Below, piece by piece: positions 8,106-18,112 of a stretch of DNA of 64,000 nucleotides (position 1 is its first letter; the number at the start of each line of letters is the position of its first letter). The notes beneath the pieces were generated by a model. It ran no database searches and was not told the origin of the DNA. It saw only the letters and a list, made by a program, of their open reading frames with translations. The stretch is from Lingula anatina. Its lineage: Eukaryota; Brachiopoda; Lingulata; Lingulida; Lingulidae. The stretch spans positions 86,618-150,617 of the forward strand of contig NW_019773614.1 in assembly GCF_001039355.2 (NCBI RefSeq). Reading direction: 5' to 3'. The position numbers and the translations under genes are program-made.

Positions 8106-11100
8106 ATGGCCAGCATTATTGAAGGAAACCAGCATTTGCAAGACATCGAGACCCTCGTTCAACAAGGGGAGTACACCGCCGCTTTACTGGCAATGAAGGA
8201 GGACGTGGAGTCTACATCTAACAAAATACTGTACAACTTTTACAACAATACCTGCATGGCTTTGGATGATGCCAACTCGACAGACGAAGGCATCTTAAAA
8301 GCCTTAGCAAACCATGCATTGGGTGTGGTTTATAGTGAAACCCAAAAGCACAGAGAGAAGGCAAAGGCATTACCTTTTTACATAACAGCGAAGGATAGCC
8401 TGTTGGAAGTCGGGCTGCGACTAAAGGGACTTATATCCAATGAAGAAAATTTGGCAGACGCTTTGAATAATATTCACAAGATATTGCGTTTGTATAAAAC
8501 AGCGAAGGAAAGCCTGGTGGAAGTCGGGGTTCGACAAAAGGAACTTACATCCGTTAATGAAAATGTGGTAGACGCTTTAATGAACCTTTACGAGACCATT
8601 GCCTGGTGTTACAATGTGAAATACGACTTTGAAAAGCAATATGTTCACCTGAGAGTGGCTTGGATCGTAGCAAATGAGCGGGGATTGAAAGATAAAGCGG
8701 CATGCTTGCTGATGCAGTTGGGTCGCTCTTGCCTCAATCTGAGAATCTTTGGGGAAGCGTATGACTATATATCCCAAGCCGAAGATATGGCCGAAGAACT
8801 TGACAGGAAAGACATTGTTGCAGCGTGTTTGCTGTTAAAACAAGATGTCCATCTTTCAAAAAGAGACGACTGTTCGGATGAGGAGGAGCTAGAGAGAGCG
8901 CTGCAAATAGCCCAAGACCTAGGGGACAAGCTGTTGCTAGCCAGTGCCCATGTTGGTATCTCCAATGATCGCCGTCAGTTCGGCTCATATCAGGATTCTA
9001 TTGATCACGCCACCCTAGCGTTAAAAATCGCGGAATCCCTCGATGAAAACGACTACGATTCTCAAGAAATATTGAGTTTGTGTCTGACGTGCATGAGCAA
9101 AACTTGTATACTGGTTGGAAACACTGAAAGAGCACTGCGTTTTCTTGAACAAAACCGACGCGTCTTGCAGAACTTGGGAGACCGCATTCGTCTTAGTGAT
9201 GTGGAAATGGAAATATCTTACTTAACACTTGCGAAGGCTAGTTCTGAATCAGAAATTGACTCATTATTTCAGCTAACTGTAAAATGCTTTAAACGCGCAA
9301 TAGATATTGCTGATAAAATAAAAGACAAGGATCGTTTATGCAAAACAAAATACAAATATGCTGCTCTTCTGGAGCGATATGGATCTACAACGGGCGCCAT
9401 TTCGCATTTTAAATGGACAATTGAATTGGCCCAAGACGTTGAAAATCTGTCCATTGAGTGTTTATGTCATCAACATTTGGCGAAGATTTTCATAAAACAA
9501 CGGAGTTTCGATGAGGCGGAAGAACACGCTTCGGCATCTCTGCAACTGGCTATTGAGCTGACAAGTATAGAACTGCAGCAAAGGTGCTACACGCTGCAGG
9601 GCTCTTTGTCCAAGGCGCAGGGTTTGCTCCAGAAAGCCAGGACACCATACATGCATGGAATATCAATAGCATCTTATGTTCGAGAAAGACGGTTGAATGA
9701 CGATGACAACAAAATAGAATACTTCGAGTCGGTGATGGAGTGCTTCACTGCTCTCCAGGAAATTTATATACAGCAACAAAAATACACCGAGGCTCTGTCA
9801 GTGGCTGAGCAATGTCGAGCCCGGTCAATGCTAGATATCGTGTACGCCAGACGTCCCAAGGCAGATATCACAAATCATGTAACAGGTCCAAAAGAAATCC
9901 ACTGGGTTGTCAATACTGCCAACATGCCCGTAGTTGTATTTGCCTTAATCAACGACAAACTATTCGCCTGGGTCATCCGACCGCAGCAAGATGACGTTAC
10001 GTTTCTTGACTATGCCGTCACCTGCCCGGACACTGACGTCACGGGGCTCTTAAGTGAGCTCTCCGTGCTGCAGTCACTCTCTCCCCCATCCCCAGCTGGG
10101 GATCAGACCATCCCTAGTGTAAACTGGAGAAATATGTATATGGGCGGTTGGAAAGGTCGTACTCGAAATAACTTGGACAGCGCGCTCGATTCTTCTAGCA
10201 CCCATGACGCCACTTTAACGTCCAAAGGCAATGATTTGAGGAAAGTGTTTCAAAGGTGGTATGACGTCATCCTTTTTCCCGTGTTAAATATGCTGAAACA
10301 AGATGGCGATCGATACAGCAACATCGTCATCATACCCGACCTTCAGCTGCATTTGGTGCCTTTCCCAGCTCTCCTCATCAATGATTACTGCGCCACCGTT
10401 ATGCCATCGTTGGAGATTTTAGCCCACTCCCTTCGAGAAGATTCATCTTCGAGTGAAGAGAACACGCAGCCCAGAGCACTAGTTGTGGGTAATCCTGCAG
10501 TCCCAGAAATCGACATTTGCGGACAAAAATGGACACCGTGCAAGTTACCAGGTGCCGAAGATGAAGCGATTCTTATCGCGGAAATGTTAGGCACGGAACC
10601 TCTTCTCCGAGACCGCGCACGACTTAGCGTTGTCAAGAGGAACTACCTCGTGCTGACGTCATCCACATGGCCTGTCATGGCAACTGGTCCGAGACAGCCC
10701 TGGTTTTGTCTCCCGACAGGTCGCCAGAAGACGAGACCTTATCCAGCAAGGATGTCTACTTGACTGCAGAGGAGGTGATGGAGATGAAACTACGAGCTAA
10801 AATTGTTGTTCTCAGTGCCTGCCACAGCGGAAGTGGGCAGATCAGAAACGAGGGCGTGGTAGGACTGTCCAGGGCATTCATAGTAGCAGGTGCGCTTTTT
10901 AGTCTCCAGTTAGGTTTTCAAAGAGTAACATATACTTTTTATACTATATCAATATATCATTTAGTTAATTTTTAGATTAAAAAAAAAAAACAGATAAAAT
11001 ATTGGCGACTTTTGCTTTTTATTGTTAAAATGCACTTGGACGCAAGCATTCTCTAATCCTGCTCCTAGATTAATTATATAACATTATATTAACAACCTTT

Positions 11101-11362
11101 TTCTGGCCTAGGGAAGTGATAAACTGAATTTTAAGAAAACATAAAAATGTACATTGTATTTGTAGGTGCCAAGGCGGTGGTAGTGGCACTATGGCAACTG
11201 CCGGACCAAGCGACCAAAGCCTTTATGACCAGCTTTTATCAAGATCTTATCGCGAGAAACACAGTCAGCCGCGCACTCAGGAATGCCATGCAAACCATGC
11301 AAGATCGGCCTCGCACCGAATGGGCGTCTTTCACAATAGTTGGTCGTGACGTCAGTCTTTGA
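8106..11362 (+). pseudogene. TPR-CHAT domain gene B, frameshifted before the catalytic His
   Basis: The coding exon follows an acceptor ending at 8088; the ATG is 8106. Exon 1 runs to 10889 and exon 2 is 11166-11362, with the same phase-1 intron as the sisters. It is a close homologue of gene A, including the 38-residue TPR duplication. A single A is missing at about 10635-10638 (CAAGAGG where A, C and D have AAG repeated), so the frame is lost and stops at 10763. The conceptual product is 885 residues: TPRs and the first part of CHAT, with both the HACHG-type His and the SACHSG Cys lost. Downstream sequence is otherwise intact (ACHG at 10673-10684, SACHSG about 10820). It may be a young pseudogene, a naturally truncated TPR 'decoy', or a base-calling error; the rest of the gene shows no decay. 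Reads would decide. Confidence 0.75.
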
Positions 11363-11826
11363 TTGTAATTTTAATGACGTCATAAACAGAAGGCACGTCA
11401 CAGAGACAAGAAGGAACTTTATTCCTGCGTTTATAAACCATCATGATCATATAGTGTTACTGACGCCAATGTATCCATTACAAAGTTTGTATACTCTTAT
11501 AAGAGTTCCCTGTTATGAAATTTTTATTCAACGCAATTTTGGTAAATTAATGGACACCCTAATACTATCAGATGACTAAAGAAACATGCCCTGCAGTCGA
11601 TGCTGAAACCCCAAATTAAATTGTTAGGGGTATACATGTAGTGTCAGTCAGTGCTAGCCACCCCTCACCATTATATTAAATGTCAAATATTTTTCAACAC
11701 TGCAATAGTGACAACAAGATTGTAAATTTAAAAAAAAACTTTAAAAGTAATGAATATATTTTGAATTAATGTTCCTCGGGAGCTTAACAAAGTCAGAATG
11801 AAATTCAAAAGGAAAAGTGCTTGTTT

Positions 11827-11832
11827 AATAAA
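11827..11832 (+). promoter_or_regulatory. Candidate polyadenylation signal of gene B
   Basis: AATAAA lies about 465 nt after the stop, in a segment conserved at the same place after genes C (21787) and D (30335). Flanking 3' sequence is alike in all units. Confidence 0.35.
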
Positions 11833-11984
11833 TTCTTTTAATGAAACCTTTTTGGTCATACTGTTTCAGCCAACAAAAGAATAATATGTATTGTTTCATT
11901 CAGGTATATATTATTTCTAAATATTTTGTTCACACACGTGTGTTATATACAGTAACAGCTCTATGGCATAACAGGTGGATGGTC

Positions 11985-12170
11985 AGAGCGTCTTGGTTGT
12001 TTAAGGGGATTTTTTTTTTTTTTTTTTGGCTTGAAGAAATGGTCTCTACAAACTCCAGTCTGAGTAATCAAATAATTCAAAGTACACTTGTAATACAAGT
12101 AATACCAGTTTCTTTATACAAATAATTCTACAAAACACACGTTTTTATCTTCACACATCATCTTCTGCTT
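11985..12170 (+). repeat. Interspersed noncoding repeat (copy 1 of 3)
   Basis: A stretch with TTTAAGGGGATTTT, GAAATGGTCTC and CTCCAGTCTGA(C/G)TAATCAAA recurs at about 22680-22920 and 36080-36310. No stable open frame. It is not part of the CHAT unit alone, since the third copy lies next to a fold-back element upstream of the transporter gene. Confidence 0.5.
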
Positions 12171-12179
12171 TTTTTAGTT

Positions 12180-12540
12180 TTCCCCTCAATTTGCAGGAAA
12201 CCCCAATTGCACTGGACACAAGCATTAAGTGTTCGACCGTCATTGCTGCTACATGGGCAAGAATTGATCTTACAACTAAATTTGGTCGCACTCCAGTTTT
12301 TCTATTTTTTCATTGCCTGCAGCAAAAGACAGTAGGCCCAGGTTACTTAAAGGTGATGGTTTATCTTTAACGGAAATTGGATTTCTGTTTGGGTAAAGTG
12401 TATAAATGATAAGATAAGTATACAGCAAATACTATATCAATATTTATCCAACGTAATGCTGGAAAATGTTGCGTCAGAAAAATTCCGCTCATAAATTAGA
12501 AATGTTTTGACACCGTAACCATAGAGCGGCAATAAACAGA
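12180..12540 (+). repeat. Segmental duplicate, downstream block (copy 1)
   Basis: Closely matches about 21810-22165, including TTGCAGGAAACCC at the start and AGAGCGGCAATAAACAGAAG at the end. Noncoding. It marks the boundary between the 3' flank of one CHAT gene and the 5' region of the next. Confidence 0.6.
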
Positions 12541-12778
12541 AGCACTATAGTCCGGACATACACAAGCATTTCGTGAATCGTGAAGTCGGGGAAAGCAAGA
12601 ATTCCGGATAGTTTTAAAATATTAAATTCACTTTTAAGGGTACCGTCCATCTAAGGAAGACTTGAAACTCACCATCAAATCTTCTGGATGTCAGTATAGA
12701 GATACTCTAAGCTTCAGGAGTTCAGAAACATGATATTAACAGTAAACCTCGAAGGATTGTAAGTTTCCACTCTCTCGG

Positions 12779-12823
12779 AAATGGCGGCTGTTTACATCAT
12801 ATATATCGGCAAGTCTCGCGAGA
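12779..12823 (+). promoter_or_regulatory. Candidate TATA-less promoter core of gene C
   Basis: AAATGGCGGC at 12779-12788 and TCTCGCGAGA at 12814-12823 repeat the arrangement found before gene B, with the same spacing. It precedes the candidate exons U1 and U2 of gene C. Function is inferred from the motifs and conserved order. Confidence 0.45.
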
Positions 12824-13110
12824 TTGTGTCTGCCCTGCTGGTGGTTTCATTCCAACAAAACTGATCCAAAGCAACGCATTAATATGAATTTGCTTCTTTC
12901 ATCTCAATGTTTACGTGTTTTATTTACATACAGGAGATATTCTTAAGTCGCACCATCTATACCTCATCAAAACGTCAACATTTTATGAACAAATCCAATC
13001 TGGGGTATCTGTGTTTTTTTGTCTGTTGATTAATTATATAATAATTAATTAATTGATTAATTAATTACCAAATACGTATTATTAAATCAATAAATATGTA
13101 TGTGCTTAGC

Positions 13111-14168
13111 CTAATTCATCTAACTATTTTACCTTTGAGAAATAAATAAATAATCATTATTCCTTATTTATGTATTAATCTTGTTTTTTTTTCTCCAGTT
13201 TTCTATTCTTTTATTTCATTCATTAAGTTTTTGTTATTATTGATAATTTAGGCCTACTAAGAACCATTTTATTGTAGTACTGGGTACGTGCCTGATTGCC
13301 ATTGCTTTGTTTTGGCACTAGTAAACGGTGCCCAATAGTCATGCAGGGGCGGATCCAGGATTATTTGAAGGGGGGAGGGTCCGTGGATGCCAACCCTTCC
13401 CCTCCCCATGATTCAACTAGTCAAAATTCTAATTTGAAGAGGAAACCTTTGGTGTGATTTTTTCAGAAATCGAAGGAGGAGGGGTCAGGACCCCCCTGAC
13501 ATCCCCCTAAATCCGCTACTGGTAGTGTGCGTTTAAGACTTCCTGCCCTGTATAAAAAAAAATAATAATAACATTATAGATTAATTAATAAACGCAAAGA
13601 TGAAATTCCTGCAAATCACAATAAAAATATTTTACTTGTGAAATTAAAATTCGTACACAAGATGGCTAAACTTTTGCGTTTTAATATTTTCTAATTGTTA
13701 TATTATTAAAACATCAAGTATTTCAAGCATTTGAAGACCTACAAGGTACCTCATACATGATACGTGGTATCCATGCAAGAAGCTTTGGCTTTTTTTTTAG
13801 TGTGTATTAGGGTCTAATGAATTCTGTTTTGTCTCTGGAAGTAACATTTCCGAAAAACAACTGCTTTCCAGAGGCACATGTACATGCAATATCACTGCTT
13901 CTTCAGATCCTCCCTGAAAACTATGGATTGACGATATCGATATCTGACCCTATGATCGTGACGTCAATTGACCTCATAAAATTCCCAACATCTATTTTTA
14001 GCCTTTGACTCGATCACGCTTAACAGTGTAGAAACCATATGTCAAAGAAAAATTGTATGTGGAAACTCTGACCGTTAATATCAAAATTGCGACTGAAGGA
14101 TATATTTGATCCCCTTTAAAGCAGGTAGGGGCTTAAGTTACAAAAGGCACAAAACACATGGTTTCTAC
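13111..14168 (+). repeat. Near-identical duplicate, allele-like copy 1 (with Tc1 insertion at its end)
   Basis: It matches 14978-16030 almost base for base, differing mainly in homopolymer lengths. It carries a U1-like candidate exon (14002-14124) and a hAT MITE (13344-13521). The match is much closer than to the gene B unit, and an N gap lies between the copies, so this looks like two haplotypes placed in tandem. Confidence 0.65.
13344..13521 (+). repeat. hAT-like MITE, CAGGGGCGGATCCAG family (copy 2)
   Basis: Same ends as the copy at 5750-5929, with the same flanking sequence (AATAGTCATG on the left), so it was copied with its surroundings. One substitution changes the right end to CCGCTACTG. 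Confidence 0.6.
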
Positions 14169-14890
14169 ACACACTGGACAAAAGAAGTGTCACCCCTACT
14201 GAACTAATACAATGGGGGAGATAAATGACTGTGGAATGATATGCTCCTGGTATCATTTTATTAACATCAAATTTCACAAAAAATCACAAAATGAGAACAA
14301 AATATACATTCTACCAAAATATGTAGTTTCAAGTCCAAAATTAGTACTTAGTGGCATAGCCACGTGACCTAATAATAGGTGCCAGTCTACGAAGCAAGGA
14401 TTCATTTAATTGTCTGATGCGTTCAGGGCTTATGCTGGCCCAAGCATGAACCACTGAATATAACAGAGTTTCTCTGCTGGTTAGACGGGCATTTATAAAA
14501 AGTTATGACATACCATTCCACACATTTTCTATTATGTTTGTATCCGGACTCTGGGCAGGCCACATCACCCTGCGAATGTCCTGTTGGTCAAACCAATCAT
14601 CAACTGCTCTGGGCCTGTGACAAGGAGCATTGTCATCCTGGTGAACAGATGGATAATTCCTTTCACCAAACATGTTAGTAATAGATGGTAGCAAGCCTGA
14701 CTCCAAAACATCGATATATTTCTAGTGATTCATGTTTCGATAAACCACTATCAATTCGCCCAAGCCATGGTTGCTGATGCAGCCCCACACCATGATGAAT
14801 ATGCTGCTCCGGGTTCGAAAATTCAGTGCATGTGGTTCAAATGCTTTACCAGCAGTTTGCCAGCATAGTACCCGTCTGTCATCAGAGGTC
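14169..14890 (-). mobile_element. Tc1/mariner (DD34E) transposon fragment with decayed transposase
   Basis: The element starts after a TA at 14167-14168 with a CACACACTGGACAAAAG-type end. On the minus strand the C-terminal half of a Tc1 transposase is readable from 14890 down to the stop at 14341: IFIMVWGCISNHG, then QDDNAPCH (second catalytic Asp), then SPDTNIIENVW (Glu). 34 residues lie between Asp and Glu, as in Tc1. Two in-frame stops (after RNMNH and after NVWNGMS) make it inactive. The N-terminal half and the other end are lost in the gap that starts at 14891. The near-identical copy of the flank (16021-16035) lacks the element at the same TA. Confidence 0.85.
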
Positions 14891-14977
14891 NNNNNNNNNN
14901 NNNNNNNNNNNNNNNNNNNNNNNNNNNNNNNNNNNNNNNNNNNNNNNNNNNNNNNNNNNNNNNNNNNNNNNNNNNNN
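14891..14977. other. Sequence gap (87 N)
   Basis: Run of unknown bases inside the Tc1 element, joined to a second copy of the flanking duplicon. Confidence 0.99.
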
Positions 14978-15208
14978 ATTCATCTAACTATTTTACCTTT
15001 GAGAAATAAATAAATAATCATTATTCCTTATTTATGTATTAATCTTGTTTTTTTTTCTCCAGTTTTCTATTCTTTCATTTCATTCATTAAGTTTTTGTTA
15101 TTATTGATAATTTAGGCCTACTAAGAACCATTTTATTGTAGTACTGGGTACGTGCCTGATTGCCATTGCTTTGTTTTGGGCACTAGTAAACGGTGCCCAA
15201 TAGTCATG

Positions 15209-15388
15209 CAGGGGCGGATCCAGGATTATTTGAAGGGGGGGGGGGGTCCGTGGATGCCAACCCTTCCCCTCCCCATGATTCAACTAGTCAAAATTCTAAT
15301 TTGAAGAGGAAACCTTTGGTGTGATTTTTTCAGAAATCGAAGGAGAAGGGGTCAGGACCCCCCTGACATCCCCCTAAATCCGCCACTG
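15209..15388 (+). repeat. hAT-like MITE, CAGGGGCGGATCCAG family (copy 3)
   Basis: Same insertion as at 13344-13521, in the second allele-like copy. Right end CCGCCACTG as at 5750-5929. Confidence 0.6.
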
Positions 15389-15864
15389 GTAGTGTGCGTT
15401 TAAGACTTCCTGCCCTGTATAAAAAAATAATAATAACATTATAGATTAATTAATAAACGCAAAGATGAAATTCCTGCAAATCACAATAAAATATTTTACT
15501 TGTGAAATTAAAATTCGTACACAAGATGGCTAAACTTTTGCGTTTTAATATTTTCTGATTGTTATATTATTAAAACATCAAGTATTTCAAGCATTTGAAG
15601 ACCTACAGGGTACCTCATACATGATACGTGGTATCCATGCAAGAAGCTTTGGCTTTTTTTTAGTGTGTATTAGGGTCTAATGAATTCTGTTTTGTCTCTG
15701 GAAGTAACATTTCCGAAAAACAACTGCTTTCCAGAGGCACATGTACATGCAATATCACTGCTTCTTCAGATCCTCCCTGAAAACTATGGATTGACGATAT
15801 CGATATCTGATCCTATGATCGTGACGTCAATTGACCTCATAAAATTCCCAACATCTATTTTTAG

Positions 15865-15987
15865 CCTTTGACTCGATCACGCTTAACAGTGTAGAAACCA
15901 TATGTCAAAGAAAAATTGTATGTGGAAACTCTGACCGTTAATATCAAAATTGCGACTGAAGGATATATTTGATCCCCTTTAAAGCAG
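15865..15987 (+). other. Candidate 5' noncoding exon U1 of gene C
   Basis: Flanked by acceptor-like CTATTTTTAG and donor-like AAAGCAG/GTAGGG. It corresponds to 6447-6576 of the B unit; its allele-like twin is 14002-14124. Stops occur in all frames. Exon status is inferred from conserved splice-site-like ends. Confidence 0.3.
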
Positions 15988-16097
15988 GTAGGGGCTTAAG
16001 TTACAAAAGGCACAAAACACATGGTTTCTAGACAGTAGGCCTATACATTGTAAATGAGATTCGCGCGTCACAGATATTTGCTTAATTCACCGACAAC

Positions 16098-16242
16098 AAG
16101 GGCGTCCGCAGGGGGGGGGCTCAACCCCCATCCCCTAGAATTTTGGGACTGCATTTTTATTGTGGGTACCCAGCCAATCATTATTTCCCCCTTCAACGAC
16201 TTTGAAACCCCCCCCCTGGAAAATTTTCTGCGGACGCCCATG
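16098..16242 (+). repeat. hAT-like MITE, GGGCGTCCGCAG family (copy 2)
   Basis: Flanks CCGACAAC (16090-16097) and CCTACAAC (16243-16250) form an 8-bp target duplication with one mismatch. Same insertion as 6678-6833, so it predates the B/C duplication. Confidence 0.75.
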
Positions 16243-16684
16243 CCTACAACTGCGTCCTTTCAGAACGTATATGATAGCCCCTTATATTGCCTACAGGGCC
16301 TATGTAAATTGTAGAGTTGAATTAGAAAAAGATAAGTGCAAGCGCTGCACAGAAGCTTTATGTTTATACTGTAGTTGCATGTTTGTTGAATTATTGTGAA
16401 ATTGGCCGTTTTGTACAACATGATTTTTGTGCTTTAAATCTCCAACGATAATGTGACGGCCAAAAAGTACATGTAGTTCATTTGCGGAAATCATTTATTT
16501 TATCTTACGTGTGCATTTTGTTTCTCCATAATTTCATATTACACCTTATTTCCGGCAAACAAGTGTTTTCTAGAGGTAATGCTTCTTCGGATTTTACCCG
16601 GAAGTTACGGATTACTGATTATATCGATATTGAAAGCTGATCTTGATCTCAAGAAACTTCACAAAATTCCCAATTTCTGTTTTA

Positions 16685-16824
16685 GCCTTTGACTCAAAAT
16701 AAACACAATAGTACGTACAGAAACTAGAAAAATCCCTGCCAAAGCATAAGTGAATGCGGAAGCTCTGACTGTTAACATCCAAGCTGAGACTGAAGGCAAT
16801 AATCTAATTCCCTTTTTAAAACAG
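16685..16824 (+). other. Candidate 5' noncoding exon U2 of gene C
   Basis: Acceptor TTTCTGTTTTAG ends at 16684; donor AAACAG/GTAGGT follows 16824. It would join to the acceptor at 18094. Highly conserved with the B and D copies. Confidence 0.35.
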
Positions 16825-18094
16825 GTAGGTGCCTTTAAAAAAGTACATACATACACATTTTAATTGATTTTTGCTTAAAAGTATAGAACGAATGTCCCTT
16901 GTGCATGAAACAAAAACACATACAAAAATGTACGCTTTTAAATCCGCCGTTTATCCCATAGATGGTTATGTACAAGAATAAGAGTTAAAGTTTAAGTCTT
17001 CTTTTTTTTTTACAATTTGAAAAACCAATCAACGTCAAATCATGGGTTTTCTTACATTTTTGTGGAAAAATTTCGTCACCTATGCTACTTCAACAGCATG
17101 TAGATCCGAAGTTCAGAGGTCTCTTAATTGTCAGTAGCTTGTGAAATAAACTAATACTGTAATAGTTTACCTGCCAATGTGTCGTCTGCTTGTTCAGTAA
17201 GACAATATCTGTGATGGATACGATAATCTGCTAGTGTCACATCCCTGATGTGCTCATTAAATAAGATGCCCCCCCAGCCCCCCCCCCCCCATCTCCCTGT
17301 GGTACATGTATAATGATGACAGGGGTTGAGTAGCTCAGGGTGAGTTTGGCCTTACAAGACAGTTGTAGCTATGTCTGAAACTATTGATGAAAGATATTTG
17401 ATCACATTTCCCTTGCATTCGCGACTTTTATCACAAGTAACTTGTAAACATATGTATTTCTAAACTGGAAATCAGACCCACCCTTGAAGTGTGATAGAAA
17501 GTCCTTTGAAGCATATTATTCAAAGAACTTAACTTTTATGTAAAGCAATCAAGATAACTGAAACTTTGGGGAATGCTCTTACATATATTAAACTCAGTCG
17601 AGCAAATTGCTTATAATTTGACAAACCTTTGTAGGATTTAATAAAATTGTTATGGGTTTTGTTTATTTTGCGGGGTCACCCTGTATGATATTTCAAGGGA
17701 TAACAACTGTTCATTTTGGCCAACTGTTCATTTCCTAGGGTAAAGGACAATTTTTCCATACTTACCAACAGGTAAAGAATCCATTCCCACATTCAAATTT
17801 AGTCCTTTTTTTTCCTAAAAAGTTTTTTTGTAATATTCTCCTAAGAGCTTATTACAGAGCATAGCCATCTAGGGAGGTCACGTGGTGTGATGTATAAATT
17901 CCAGAATATTTTCGTTGACCACCGTTTTTTGGTGGTAAAATGGAATTTATTATATTCCTATGAGATGTTTAAAATGCATTTATTGTGAGATATGGATAAC
18001 TTACGACCAGTTGTTATCCCTTTAAGAGATTAAAAATTAGTTTTCTGTTATGGGTACCTACAAGACAATGTTATTTCCTTTTTTATTTCCACAG
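16825..18094 (+). other. Proposed 5' intron of gene C
   Basis: Noncoding; matches 1-1191 before gene A over most of its length. It holds a C-run near 17270-17290 and the TTAA-type element at 17692-18025, and ends in the acceptor TTTCCACAG at 18094. The B unit has lost roughly 500 bp of this region. Confidence 0.4.
17692..18025 (+). repeat. Short inverted-repeat element (TTAA type), copy before gene C
   Basis: The left end is changed to TTCAAGGGATAACAACTG; the right end CAGTTGTTATCCCTTTAA is intact. See the copy at 742-1121. Confidence 0.55.
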
Positions 18095-18112
18095 TTGCAT
18101 TCTCCTATAGAG

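Larger units (their letters stand above)
14978..16030 (+). repeat. Near-identical duplicate, allele-like copy 2 (empty of Tc1)
   Basis: Matches 13111-14168 closely and continues into the rest of the gene C upstream region. At 16029-16030 it has the intact TA target where copy 1 carries the Tc1 element. Confidence 0.65.

Noticed and set aside
13817-14008. 63-codon open stretch repeated identically at 15680-15871, with a related one at 24367-24648
   Set aside because: The reappearance is due to DNA duplication; the frame ends at a conserved TGA and substitutions do not favour protein conservation. It covers the pre-U1/U2 segments instead.
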